From positions 1-32,769 of the forward strand of contig NZ_JACJTU010000065.1 of assembly GCF_014698835.1 (NCBI RefSeq): a stretch of DNA of 32,769 nt, given 5' to 3'. Positions 16,973 to 25,376 of this stretch are shown here, piece by piece; the stretch's first letter is position 1; every line of letters begins with the position of its first letter. This stretch comes from Nostoc paludosum FACHB-159 (GTDB lineage Bacteria; Cyanobacteriota; Cyanobacteriia; Cyanobacteriales; Nostocaceae). The position numbers and the translations under genes were made by a program. Below the pieces are notes generated by a model. It worked only from the letters and a program-made list of their open reading frames with translations. It was not told the origin of the DNA and did no database searches.

Positions 16973-17082
16973 ACTATTTGCCCTATGCCCCGTTTGGCCA
17001 ATCCCTTTCTAGGCTTAATCTTTCTTTATAACCACGGAAAGAGGTACACAACACTACTGGTGTGGGAACTTAAGTATTAGAG

Positions 17083-18240
17083 GTGAAACTGATTTCTCAC
17101 TTTTCTAAGGCTACAGAAGACTCCATGCAAAGCAATATAGTAATGTTCCCTAAGCCTGGTGTTGGGGAAAAGAGTACGCAAGCACAAGAAACAACAGTTA
17201 GCAAGTACGACCGTGCCGAGCAGCAATTTATAGAACTGCTGGCAATGGAGAATTTGGACGCTCGACTGGATATAAAACCTGCAAAAGCCAATGAGTTTCA
17301 ACAGACGCTTTCTATGGCAATTAGCGCTGCCTATGAAAACGATCGCTCTGATGAGCAAGCTCACCTTTTCCTACAAAGGATACTTTATCGAATTAATCGG
17401 CTAAATCTGTTTTGGTACGATGATTTGCATAATTACACCAATGAGCGATCGCTTTATTTGTATTCATGTCGCGACCAAATTGAAACTGGTTGGCAAAAGT
17501 GGGAACTTGCACAATTCGATCTGGCTGCACTGCAACAATTGGATGCCAAACAGGCTTTAATTGAGCGTGTATCCGCTGATTTAAATCCACCATTATCGCC
17601 AAATAGTCGCTATATCCGTGAGGAATTGACCGAAAGTGGCTATCGTCATTTGCTGGCGATCGGCTCTTTTGATGGTTTGGTTGAAGCTAGTAATCTTTCC
17701 CGTGTTTTGGGTGGTGCTGCCAATGAAGTACAGTGTACGCTGGTGCGGGTTCTACTAGAAGAATACGGGAATGGTCGCTTATCTCGCAAACACTCGACAT
17801 TTTTTGCCCAAATGTTAGCTGAGTTTGGGATGAAAACTGAACCAGAGGCATATTTCAATTTAGTGCCTTGGGAAGTGTTGGCTTCTACTAACCATAATTT
17901 TCTAATGACCGAGCGCAAACGCTATTTCTTGCGTTACAGCGGTGGGTTGACCTTTTTTGAAGTGGCTGGCCCTGCGGTTTACAAAAATTATCTTGTGACA
18001 GCACAACGCCTGGGACTTTCAGAAGTAGCAGTGGGTTATTGGGAATTACACATCAGAGAAGACGAACGCCACGGTCGTTGGATGTTAGATGATGTAGCTT
18101 TGCCTTTGGCAGAGCAATATCCTAATGATGCATGGGAATTAGTGCTTGGTTACGACCAGCAAAAGCTCATGAGCGATCGCGCCGCAGATGCTGTTGTACG
18201 ATCTATACGCCAAGCAGAACAAGCTGCTTTCGTTATATAA
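17083..18240 (+). CDS. Haem-oxygenase-like di-iron (HDO-type) enzyme
   Basis: 385 aa from GTG at 17083; an ATG at 17125 (MQSNIVMFPKPGV) is an equally good start and gives 371 aa. The middle and C-terminal part carry the iron-ligand pattern of the haem-oxygenase-like di-iron oxidase superfamily. LLEEYGNG...H has Glu226/227 and His237, FFEVAGP has Glu293, and ELHIREDERHGRW has His323, Asp327 and His330. Proteins of this kind are named iron-containing redox enzymes; characterised members oxidise amino acids, fatty acids or N-hydroxylate side chains. The substrate here is unknown. The N-terminal 160 residues are helical and less typical. No signal peptide. Not obviously linked to ftsI; the repeat array separates them. 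Confidence 0.75.
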   Translation: MKLISHFSKATEDSMQSNIVMFPKPGVGEKSTQAQETTVSKYDRAEQQFIELLAMENLDARLDIKPAKANEFQQTLSMAISAAYENDRSDEQAHLFLQRILYRINRLNLFWYDDLHNYTNERSLYLYSCRDQIETGWQKWELAQFDLAALQQLDAKQALIERVSADLNPPLSPNSRYIREELTESGYRHLLAIGSFDGLVEASNLSRVLGGAANEVQCTLVRVLLEEYGNGRLSRKHSTFFAQMLAEFGMKTEPEAYFNLVPWEVLASTNHNFLMTERKRYFLRYSGGLTFFEVAGPAVYKNYLVTAQRLGLSEVAVGYWELHIREDERHGRWMLDDVALPLAEQYPNDAWELVLGYDQQKLMSDRAADAVVRSIRQAEQAAFVI

Positions 18241-18674
18241 GAATTTCCAAAAATTAGAAATTCACGAACAATACAGAATTCAGAATTAATTACCGAGTAA
18301 CTTCAACCTGTTTGTACTCCTACGGATAAGCAAGCTATATCCCCTAGTCATATCAGGTTCGGTTGAAGACTTATTATTAGGACTGACGCAAAGACACAAA
18401 GACGCGGGGACGCGGAGAGTTGGGAATAGTAAGTAATTATCCGAACTTGATATCACACAAAATTTAATTCCAAAATTCTGTTTTGTTAAAAATAGCAGAG
18501 TCTTTTTAGGATTTTAATTTGGCATTATTAGCCATTTTATTCCTAATTTGCCTGCTCATTAATTTCCTTGGCAGACACTTTGTTACTCAAGGAACAGTTT
18601 TTTATTGCCTTTCTATCAGGTAGTAAATCAATTTTGGTTGCATCAATCATACCTTATTATTGAGTGAAGTTCAA
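18241..18674. other. Intergenic region with dispersed repeats
   Basis: Holds TACTCCTACGGATAAGCAAG at 18316 (sister copy near 12812) and an STRR of the GACGCGGGGACGCGG type at about 18390-18420. The same type of repeat is found inside the ATPase gene at 23924-23983. No gene seen. Confidence 0.5.
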
Positions 18675-19370
18675 ATGAAAGACATCTTTTTTTGCCCTGA
18701 AGAATCTAATTTCTACTCTAACTGCCTAGAAAATCTTGTAATTAGAAATTGTCAAGATTCCGAATTCATCGTTGAGTTTGGTTCAGGAGATGGCAGCCCT
18801 GTAATTAATTCTTTGTTGAGAAACAAATTTGATGGCATAATTCAGGGATTTGAATTAAATACTTCTGCATGGAAAGCGGCAAATTTAACCATTGATGAAT
18901 ACAATCTCAATGATAAATATATCATCCATAATTCATCTTTATTTGAATCTTCTCAACATAATGCAGGTTATCTGATCGCTAATCCCCCATATCTCCCTGC
19001 ACCAGATAATGATATATGTATGCCACTTTTATTTGGAGGCATAGATGGAGCTACGATTACTAACGATCTTTTGATGTTAAATTATGAAAATGTGTTGGTT
19101 TTAGTTTCTAGTTTTTCTAATCCAATAAGTACGCTAGATGTAGCCAAAGAAAATGGTTATTGCGTGGAAAACTTTCTGATTTTACCTTTGCATTTCGGCT
19201 ACTATAGTTCTGAACCTAAGGTGAAAAAACACATAGAAGAATTACGCAAACACAAAATGGCATTTTATTCTGGGAATTATTATTTTTTAGCTGGAGTTTT
19301 ATTTACAAAGTGCGAAGATTGTGAAATAGATTTATCTAATGAATTAGCCCAGGTAATGACTAGTTTATGA
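18675..19370 (+). CDS. Class I SAM-dependent methyltransferase with NPPY motif
   Basis: 231 aa from the ATG at 18675; a TTG at 18660 could add five residues. The glycine-rich SAM site is VEFGSGDG (33-40), the acidic ribose contact is probably Glu60 in GFELN, and the catalytic NPPY motif is at 103-106. NPPY is used by enzymes that methylate a planar nitrogen, such as the PrmC release-factor methyltransferase, rRNA guanine methyltransferases and adenine DNA methyltransferases. The protein is shorter than PrmC and lacks its N-terminal bundle, and no target-recognition domain is seen. Substrate unknown. Its base composition is more AT-rich than its neighbours, which hints at acquisition, and repeats flank it on both sides. 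Confidence 0.7.
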   Translation: MKDIFFCPEESNFYSNCLENLVIRNCQDSEFIVEFGSGDGSPVINSLLRNKFDGIIQGFELNTSAWKAANLTIDEYNLNDKYIIHNSSLFESSQHNAGYLIANPPYLPAPDNDICMPLLFGGIDGATITNDLLMLNYENVLVLVSSFSNPISTLDVAKENGYCVENFLILPLHFGYYSSEPKVKKHIEELRKHKMAFYSGNYYFLAGVLFTKCEDCEIDLSNELAQVMTSL

Positions 19371-19373
19371 ATA

Positions 19374-19476
19374 TATAGCAATCCTAAATCATTTGTGAAA
19401 AACAAGATCCCTGATTTCTCAATGAAATCTGGATCTGAATACCACAAATTCTCACAAATAAGATAGGATTGCTATA
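19374..19476. mobile_element. MITE-like palindromic element (103 bp)
   Basis: TATAGCAATCCTA at the left end and its exact complement at the right end are 13-bp terminal inverted repeats. Inside, AAATCATTTGTGA and TCTCACAAATAAG continue an imperfect pairing, as do AAGATCC and GGATCT, so the whole element folds into one long hairpin. It has no coding capacity. TA dinucleotides border it, as expected for Tc1/IS630-type elements. The left end begins 4 nt after the methyltransferase stop codon. Confidence 0.65.
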
Positions 19477-19562
19477 GTATTTCTGTATACTTTTGAGCGA
19501 CCTAGTTATTGCTATTGAAGCATAATAGAGTTTGAGAGTTTCAGGATCGGGAATGCTTTAGG

Positions 19563-20351
19563 ATGTATCAAACTGACCCGCCGCGATCGCCAAAAGATGT
19601 GTTGCCAACCATGTACGATCTTCCCAGTGAAGATCCTAAGGAGCCTGGTTTGCCCGATCAGTTTCATCTCTTGCAACCTCGTCTGTTGGACGAAACCTTT
19701 CGTCCGCAAAATTACCCCAGCGATGAAATATTTGTTGCTAGCGATTTGAATCTTTATTATGATCCACGCCATCCACTGTGGCATAAACGCCCAGATTGGT
19801 TTGCTGTTTTAGGCGTTTCCCGTCTCTACGAACAGCGGGATTTACGCTTAAGCTATGTCGTTTGGCAAGAGGGAGTCGATCCTTTTATTGTGGTTGAGTT
19901 GCTGTCTCCAAGCACTGAAAAAGAAGATTTAGGGCAGACATTACGGGATATTGAGCAACCACCAGGAAAATGGGAAGTTTATGAACAGATTCTTCGTGTT
20001 CCTTATTATGTAGTGTTCGATCGCTATAAATATCAGTTCAGAGTGTTTAAGTTAAATGGGGCGCGTTATGCTGAGGTCACACTTTCAGAGTCACGCTTCT
20101 GGATACCAGAATTACAATTAGGCTTGGGCGTATGGCAAGGACGCTATCAAGATGTGGAACAGCCTTGGTTACGCTGGTACGATTGGACAGGCTGCTGGAT
20201 ATTGACTCCTACAGAACAACAAAGCCAACGCGCCGAACAAGAAAGTCAACGGGCTGAACAAGAAAAACAACGGGCTGAACAAGAAAAACAACGGGCTGAA
20301 AGGTTGATCGCGCAGTTGCGATCGCTTGGCATTGAACCTGATGTAGATTAG
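19563..20351 (+). CDS. Uma2 family (DUF820) putative endonuclease with coiled-coil tail
   Basis: A 262-aa protein of the PD-(D/E)XK-like Uma2 family, greatly expanded in cyanobacteria. Core motifs are RPDWFAVLGV (Asp78), FIVVELLSPSTEKED (Glu112, Lys120) and PYYVVFDRY. The C-terminal part (218-247) is a heptad repeat, QRAEQEK, encoded by a 21-bp tandem repeat; it should form a coiled coil and may vary in length. Such tails are usual in one Uma2 subgroup. Function is not established for the family; a restriction-like nuclease fold is known. It stands next to the MITE-like element. A second, unrelated-length Uma2 gene lies at 26740-27297. Confidence 0.85.
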   Translation: MYQTDPPRSPKDVLPTMYDLPSEDPKEPGLPDQFHLLQPRLLDETFRPQNYPSDEIFVASDLNLYYDPRHPLWHKRPDWFAVLGVSRLYEQRDLRLSYVVWQEGVDPFIVVELLSPSTEKEDLGQTLRDIEQPPGKWEVYEQILRVPYYVVFDRYKYQFRVFKLNGARYAEVTLSESRFWIPELQLGLGVWQGRYQDVEQPWLRWYDWTGCWILTPTEQQSQRAEQESQRAEQEKQRAEQEKQRAERLIAQLRSLGIEPDVD

Positions 20352-20389
20352 CCATCTCCAGAAATTAAATATGCGTTATCCACAACCCT

Positions 20390-20420
20390 TGTAGAGACGT
20401 AGCAATGCTACGTCTCTACA
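20390..20420. repeat. Small palindromic repeat, probable terminator (second copy)
   Basis: 15-bp arms TGTAGAGACGTAGCA and complement around a single A, followed by TTATTTTT. Same family as 3376-3402, sharing TAGAGACGT and GCA with a stem change that keeps pairing. It lies 39 nt after the Uma2 stop codon. Confidence 0.7.
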
Positions 20421-20498
20421 TTATTTTTCTTCAATCCTATGTTTTAAAGCGCGGGTTCCTCCTGCCTTCTGAATGTTCCTCTCCCCAAGGGAGTTGAC

Positions 20499-20702
20499 TT
20501 ATTCGGGCTTTTTATGCCAATGTCCATCATCGCCTTTTTGGTAATCGCGCTTCACAGCACTCCAAGCTACACGAAAAGCACTTTCTTCTTCACCATACTC
20601 TTCTAGAGCGTTGTTAAAAGCAGCCCGAAAAATTTCTTGGGCGTGCTTGGGTAAGTTATCTTTAACTGAATCTGGTAAATCTTCAATTTGCTGATAAGGC
20701 AT
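20499..20702 (-). CDS. chaB: ChaB family protein
   Basis: 67 aa, a complete ChaB domain: MPYQQIEDLPDSVKDNLPKH, then IFRAAFNNALEEY, then ESAFRVAWSAVKRDYQKGDD and GHWHKK at the end. ChaB is a small cytoplasmic protein named for its neighbourhood to the E. coli cation/proton antiporter ChaA; its exact activity is unclear. Cyanobacterial and baculoviral homologues are common. There is no chaA-like antiporter here, but a cation-type P-type ATPase gene follows 1.4 kb away. Confident as to family, not function. Confidence 0.92.
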   Translation of the reverse strand: MPYQQIEDLPDSVKDNLPKHAQEIFRAAFNNALEEYGEEESAFRVAWSAVKRDYQKGDDGHWHKKPE

Positions 20703-21002
20703 ATGAATAAATGACTAAATTGGAATTACATCCTTTTTCATGTATTTGAATCACATCTGTCGTAGGGGCGCAAGACCTTCCGCCTTTACCGCCTAGTCTA
20801 TTTACCTGAAAATAGCTGTAAAGTGTGTAAATGTTAAATTATAGTGGCGCGGCAAGCCTAAATTAATACAATACAAAATTTCTTGATATTGCTGAAATTT
20901 CAATAATTGAGAAACTTATAATGCATTATTTTAGTCTTATCACACCACTAAGTAATAAGTAAAAAATCATGTCTTACAAGAGATACAAATTAATCAGTTC
21001 CC
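20703..21002. other. Intergenic region, no gene seen
   Basis: AT-rich 300 bp upstream of chaB and downstream of the flavin-binding protein gene. No hairpin followed by a T-run that would clearly end the latter transcript was found. Confidence 0.4.
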
Positions 21003-21464
21003 TTAAAGACGTGATGGTGTCAAAAAGCTAAGTTTTTGAGGTTTAAAACTCGATATACTATCCCAATAATTGACTTCGCTAATATTGACCTTGAGTAAAG
21101 CAATATTAGGTTCATCTAGTCCTTTAGGAAACCAAGTTTGAAGTTCTGGTTTCCATAATTCTCGCATCTTGTTGCGGTCTTTTACAAGTTGCGAGCTACC
21201 TGAAATAGAAACGAACCGTTGCTGTTCTGATGACACAAAAGTGACATTAACCTGCGGATAATGTTCAACCTCAGTCACCTTATGAGAATCCGTGTAGGTA
21301 AAGAACCAAAGTATAGCATCAGCATTAATCTCACCACTTCTTGACATAGGATAACTATGCAAGCTTCCATCATCATCGACTGTGGTGAACATCCCATAAT
21401 CAATATTTTTGATTAGTTCATCCAACTTTTGAATCTGCTGTTCGCGGTCTGTATAAGTTGTCAT
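21003..21464 (-). CDS. Pyridoxamine 5'-phosphate oxidase-like general stress protein
   Basis: A 153-aa split-barrel flavin-binding protein of the general stress protein 26 type. Typical signatures are DYGMFTTVDDDGSLHSYPMS near the N-terminus, LWFFTYTDSHKVTEVEHYPQ in the middle (the FMN/F420-binding region), FVSISGSSQLVKDR, and LLKVNISEVNYWD near the end. Members bind FMN, FAD or F420 and are induced by general stress; this is not the true PdxH. Complete length. On the minus strand together with chaB but about 300 nt upstream of it, so possibly an independent unit. Confidence 0.85.
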   Translation of the reverse strand: MTTYTDREQQIQKLDELIKNIDYGMFTTVDDDGSLHSYPMSRSGEINADAILWFFTYTDSHKVTEVEHYPQVNVTFVSSEQQRFVSISGSSQLVKDRNKMRELWKPELQTWFPKGLDEPNIALLKVNISEVNYWDSISSFKPQKLSFLTPSRL

Positions 21465-22077
21465 TGGCGGTACTTTTTTTGTTTAATTTTCTGGAATTTA
21501 ATTTTTGATTTCAGCCAGGTTGACTTTACATAGGTAAAAATCATCTTTCATTATTAATGATTTTAGTTGTAATTGCGTGAGTCTACAGGTTGAACTATAT
21601 TATTAATAATATTTTTGCCTTATATCTTTAGAAATATTAATTGAGAATGAGGTTCAACCACAAACTGCCGCTCGTGTAGCTCTATCTTTGGGCGAATTTC
21701 ATAACAAAGATTGGATTTGTAAGCTTATTTCTTTAGATATAAATTTTAGAGTCTTGACCTCAATTCAAGTTTTTTATGTAACTTTAGACTGATGAATGCA
21801 GCTATTAATTTAACTAGGCTTAGATTCGGAGATCTATCTTAGATAGGACTAACGCACTGTACAAACTAATCATGGTATGGATTCACCAAAATAGATAGGC
21901 TTAGGCTTTTACTAATCATTATCTGCCCTTCGGGCAAGGCAGAAGGCTCCAGGGCAGAAGGCAGAAGGGAAGAAAAAGTTTTAATATCAATACGTAAGTT
22001 TTATTAAAACACCATTTATATAAAGTTTATATAAAGTAAGATAATTATTTTAGGGCAATATAGGAGTAAGAATTGCT
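21465..22077. other. Long intergenic region with repeats and a stop-free fragment
   Basis: Contains a stop-free frame at about 21620-21791 without a start codon that reads TAARVALSLGEFHNKDWICK in part; it could be a gene remnant. Near 21930-21975 there is a TGCCC-TTC-GGGCA hairpin and GGCAGAAGG-type tandem repeats. AGGAG at 22062-22066 is the ribosome binding site of the ATPase gene. Confidence 0.4.
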
Positions 22078-25000
22078 GTGATTAAAGCAATACACACGAC
22101 TATTAAAGGGAGAGCTAGATTTAAAATAAAAGAACTTTATGGTTCGGTAGAATTAAAGGAATATTTGGAGCGATCGCTTTCTAAAGAGCCAGGGATAAAT
22201 GATGTTCGTGCTAACCCGATAACCAGCAATATTTTAGTCAATTTTAACCGAGACATCAGTCATACTCAAATTTGTACTTTAATTGAAAAAGTATTATTAA
22301 ATTCTCCCAAGCCAATTAAAAAATCTCAGAGAAAGAAAAAATCAATTACTCAAACAACTGCCATCCAAGAACAAAAGTCAGAAAACTGGCATTCAATGGC
22401 AGAAAATAATGTCGTAGATACATTAAATACCTCAAAAACATCAGGATTATCTAGTGAATCGGCTGCTGCAAATCTTCAGAAATATGGCGCGAATATTTTA
22501 GACCAAGCAGCAGTTCGTTCTGATTGGAAGATCGTAATTGAGCAGTTTCAATCTCTACCAGTAGCTTTGCTGGGTGTTGCCGCCGGAGTTTCTATTCTCA
22601 CAGGTGGAGTCATAGATGCTGTGGTGATTATGGGTGTTGTTGGTTTAAACGCAGCCATTGGTTATGTCACAGAAAGCCAATCAGAAAGAATTATTCATTC
22701 TTTGAAAAATCAGGAACAAACATCAACTCTGGTAATTAGAGAAGGTAAACAAATAGAAATTCCCACAGAAAATGTTGTTTTAGGAGATATTTTATTTCTC
22801 AAACCTGGCGGTTATGTAGCGGCAGATGCCCGACTCATTGAAGCTGATAATCTGAGTATTGATGAGTCTGCCTTGACAGGAGAAAGTATTCCCGTTACCA
22901 AAATTACTGCATCTTTGAGTGGTGAGGATATTCCCTTAGGCGATCGCCACAATATGATCTACAAAGGAACTTTTGTGACCGGTGGTCAAGGACTGGCTGC
23001 GGTTGTCTCCACAGGCAAATTTACCGAAATGGGTAAAATCCAACAAATGGTTGGTGAAGCAACAGCAATCCAGACTCCCCTAGCAAAACAACTAGATGAA
23101 GTTGGTAGCCAGCTAGTTTTAATTAGCATGGGAATCTGCGGTTTAGTCTTTGGTATGGGAGTATTACGGGGATATGGTTTAGTACAAATGCTCAAATCAT
23201 CCATATCCCTAGCCGTCGCTGCGGTTCCCGAAGGTTTACCCACCATCGCTACTACAACCTTAGCCTTAGGCATCCGAGATATGAGGAAAAATAACGTCCT
23301 CGTTCGCAGTTTGAGTGCGGTGGAAGCATTAGGTTCCGTACAGACAATTTGCATGGATAAAACTGGGACACTGACAGAAAATAAAATGTCTGTGGTGGAG
23401 ATATATGCAGACAGCAGACACATTACCGTGTCCGATGGAGAATTTATTTCTGGCCAAGAGAAAATTAATCCCTATATCTGCGATCAACTCTTAAAGCTGA
23501 TTCATGTCTCAGTTCTCTGCAATGAAACCCAAATCAGCCTACAGGACGATGGCGAGTATATAGTTACAGGTTCGGCAACAGAAAACGCCCTGATTTACAT
23601 GGCAATTAGCGCAGGGGTAGATGCGATCGCACTTAGAGAAAAATACAGCGTATTGCAAACAAACTTGCGGTCAGAAAATCGTAACATTATGAGTACAATT
23701 CATCAAACCCCTGATAGCAATCAATTAATTGCTGTTAAAGGCAGCCCCACCGAAGTTGTGCAGATATGCCAAAAGTGGGTCAAAAATGGGCAAATAGTAC
23801 CTTTAAGCGAAGAAGACAGACAGGCGATGGAAATCGAAAACGATCGCATGGCAGGAAAAGCGCTGCGGGTGCTGGGTGTAGCTTATAGGCATATCGATGA
23901 AGGACGCCCTAATGCGGGGACGCGGGGACGCAGGGGCACCAAGGGGCGGGGACGCAGGAATGCAGGGACGCGGGGACGCAGGAATAATAAAGATATAGAA
24001 ATTGTAAAAGGCAATGATGTCGATGAGTTTTCTCAGATCGGTGTCTCTCCATCTTTGCGTCCTTGCGTCATTGAGGATGACTTAATTTGGCTGGGTCTTG
24101 TAGGCATGGCTGACCCCATTAGAAAAGGTGCCAAAGAATTGATTGCTGACTTTCACCAAGCGGGTATTGATACAGTGATGATTACTGGGGATCAAAGCCC
24201 AACAGCTTATGCGATCGCCAAAGAATTAGAATTGAATCGAGATCCGCAACTCGAAATTCTCGATTCTACAAACCTGAATAACCTGAAACCAGAGGCATTG
24301 ACAGCACTTAGCGACAAAGTAGATGTTTTTGCCCGCATCAGTCCCAGCAACAAACTGCAAATCGTCCAAGCATTGCAAGCAGCCGGAAAAGTCGTTGCCA
24401 TGACCGGCGACGGTATTAACGATGCACCAGCATTGAAAGCCGCCCAAGTTGGCGTAGCGATGGGCAAAGGCGGAACCGATGTTGCACGTGAAGTTGCAGA
24501 TATCGTTCTGGAAGACGACAGACTAGAAACCATGATTATTGCCGTTAGTCGCGGACGGACAATTTACAACAACATTAGAAAATCCGTGCATTTCTTGTTA
24601 GCCACAAACCTCAGCGAAATCATGGTCATGACCAGCGCCACCGCATTGGGTATAGGCGAACCCTTGAATGCCATCCAACTCCTGTGGTTGAATTTGGTAA
24701 CAGACATTTTCCCCGGACTATCCTTAGCTTTAGAAGCACCAGAACCAGAAGTATTGAGTCAGTCACCCCGCAATCCCGACGAACCAATTATTAAAAACAC
24801 CGATTTTGCCAGAATTGCCTTTGAATCAGCAACACTATCCGTCAGTACCTTAGCAGCTTATGGTTATGCCATTTCTAGATATGGTATTAGTCCCCAAGCA
24901 AGCACCATTGCCTTCATGAGTCTAACTAGCGGACAACTGCTGCATACAATTAGCTGTCGTTCAGAAAAACATAGCATCTTTAATCAAGAAAAACTGCCGA

Positions 25001-25257
25001 ATAACCCCTACTTAAATACCGCCATTATCGGCTCATTTGCCATCCAAATTTTAGCGATCGCTGTTCCTCCCTTGAGGAATCTTTTAAAAATTACCCCACT
25101 CAATCTTGTGGATAGTGCTGTGATTGGCAGCAGTGCTTTACTACCATTATTAGTCAACGAATCAACCAAAAATACTACCCTCCAAAAAAATGATCTTCCA
25201 GCAATCCACCCACAGATAAATACCCTCCAATTATCTCTCCCATCCCAAACACAATAA
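22078..25257 (+). CDS. Cation-transporting P-type ATPase (PEGLP type) with N-terminal HMA-like domain and a repeat-derived insert
   Basis: 1059 aa, starting at GTG 22078 with AGGAG 11 nt upstream. Residues 1-75 are an HMA-like ferredoxin fold without a CxxC motif. The ATPase core has TGES (267-270), M4 motif VAAVPEGLPTI (380-390), phosphorylation site Asp427 in DKTGTLT, MITGDQSPTA and GDGINDAPAL. The PEGLP motif and C-terminal helices place it with P2 pumps for Ca2+ or Mn2+/Na+/K+, not with CPx heavy-metal pumps. Residues 610-663 (about 23908-24070) are an extra Gly/Arg-rich and polar insert encoded by intergenic-type repeat DNA. It sits between KALRVLGVAYRHIDEG and EDDLIWLGLVGMADP, which are contiguous in relatives as I recall them. 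The ion is not determined by the sequence. Confidence 0.88.
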   Translation: MIKAIHTTIKGRARFKIKELYGSVELKEYLERSLSKEPGINDVRANPITSNILVNFNRDISHTQICTLIEKVLLNSPKPIKKSQRKKKSITQTTAIQEQKSENWHSMAENNVVDTLNTSKTSGLSSESAAANLQKYGANILDQAAVRSDWKIVIEQFQSLPVALLGVAAGVSILTGGVIDAVVIMGVVGLNAAIGYVTESQSERIIHSLKNQEQTSTLVIREGKQIEIPTENVVLGDILFLKPGGYVAADARLIEADNLSIDESALTGESIPVTKITASLSGEDIPLGDRHNMIYKGTFVTGGQGLAAVVSTGKFTEMGKIQQMVGEATAIQTPLAKQLDEVGSQLVLISMGICGLVFGMGVLRGYGLVQMLKSSISLAVAAVPEGLPTIATTTLALGIRDMRKNNVLVRSLSAVEALGSVQTICMDKTGTLTENKMSVVEIYADSRHITVSDGEFISGQEKINPYICDQLLKLIHVSVLCNETQISLQDDGEYIVTGSATENALIYMAISAGVDAIALREKYSVLQTNLRSENRNIMSTIHQTPDSNQLIAVKGSPTEVVQICQKWVKNGQIVPLSEEDRQAMEIENDRMAGKALRVLGVAYRHIDEGRPNAGTRGRRGTKGRGRRNAGTRGRRNNKDIEIVKGNDVDEFSQIGVSPSLRPCVIEDDLIWLGLVGMADPIRKGAKELIADFHQAGIDTVMITGDQSPTAYAIAKELELNRDPQLEILDSTNLNNLKPEALTALSDKVDVFARISPSNKLQIVQALQAAGKVVAMTGDGINDAPALKAAQVGVAMGKGGTDVAREVADIVLEDDRLETMIIAVSRGRTIYNNIRKSVHFLLATNLSEIMVMTSATALGIGEPLNAIQLLWLNLVTDIFPGLSLALEAPEPEVLSQSPRNPDEPIIKNTDFARIAFESATLSVSTLAAYGYAISRYGISPQASTIAFMSLTSGQLLHTISCRSEKHSIFNQEKLPNNPYLNTAIIGSFAIQILAIAVPPLRNLLKITPLNLVDSAVIGSSALLPLLVNESTKNTTLQKNDLPAIHPQINTLQLSLPSQTQ
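23908..24072. repeat. In-frame STRR-type insert inside the ATPase gene
   Basis: AATGCGGGGACGCGGGGACG begins a run of GGGGACGC(A/G)-type units (23911-23983), followed by a spacer and then by CTTTGCGTCCTTGCGTCATT (24053-24072). These are exactly the types of repeats found between genes elsewhere in this window (18390-18420, 25275-25305). The segment keeps the reading frame. Confidence 0.8.
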
Positions 25258-25274
25258 CTCTCTAAAACTCTTCT

Positions 25275-25307
25275 TACTCTGCGTTCTCTGCGTCCTCTGC
25301 GGTTCGT
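25275..25307. repeat. STRR between the ATPase gene and the MetK-like gene
   Basis: Repeating units of the CTCTGCGTT / CTCTGCGTC / CTCTGCGGTT type, in a 119-bp gap between two plus-strand genes. Confidence 0.65.
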
Positions 25308-25376
25308 TTTTTCAAAATCCCAAATCTAAAATTGCATCAGCCTTTAATAGAAGTCTCATATCAAAGGTAAATATTT

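Noticed and set aside
16768..17080. Several overlapping open frames on both strands over the repeat array
   Set aside because: They are translations of an 18-bp/9-bp tandem repeat (multiples of three keep every frame open), with no separate start context.
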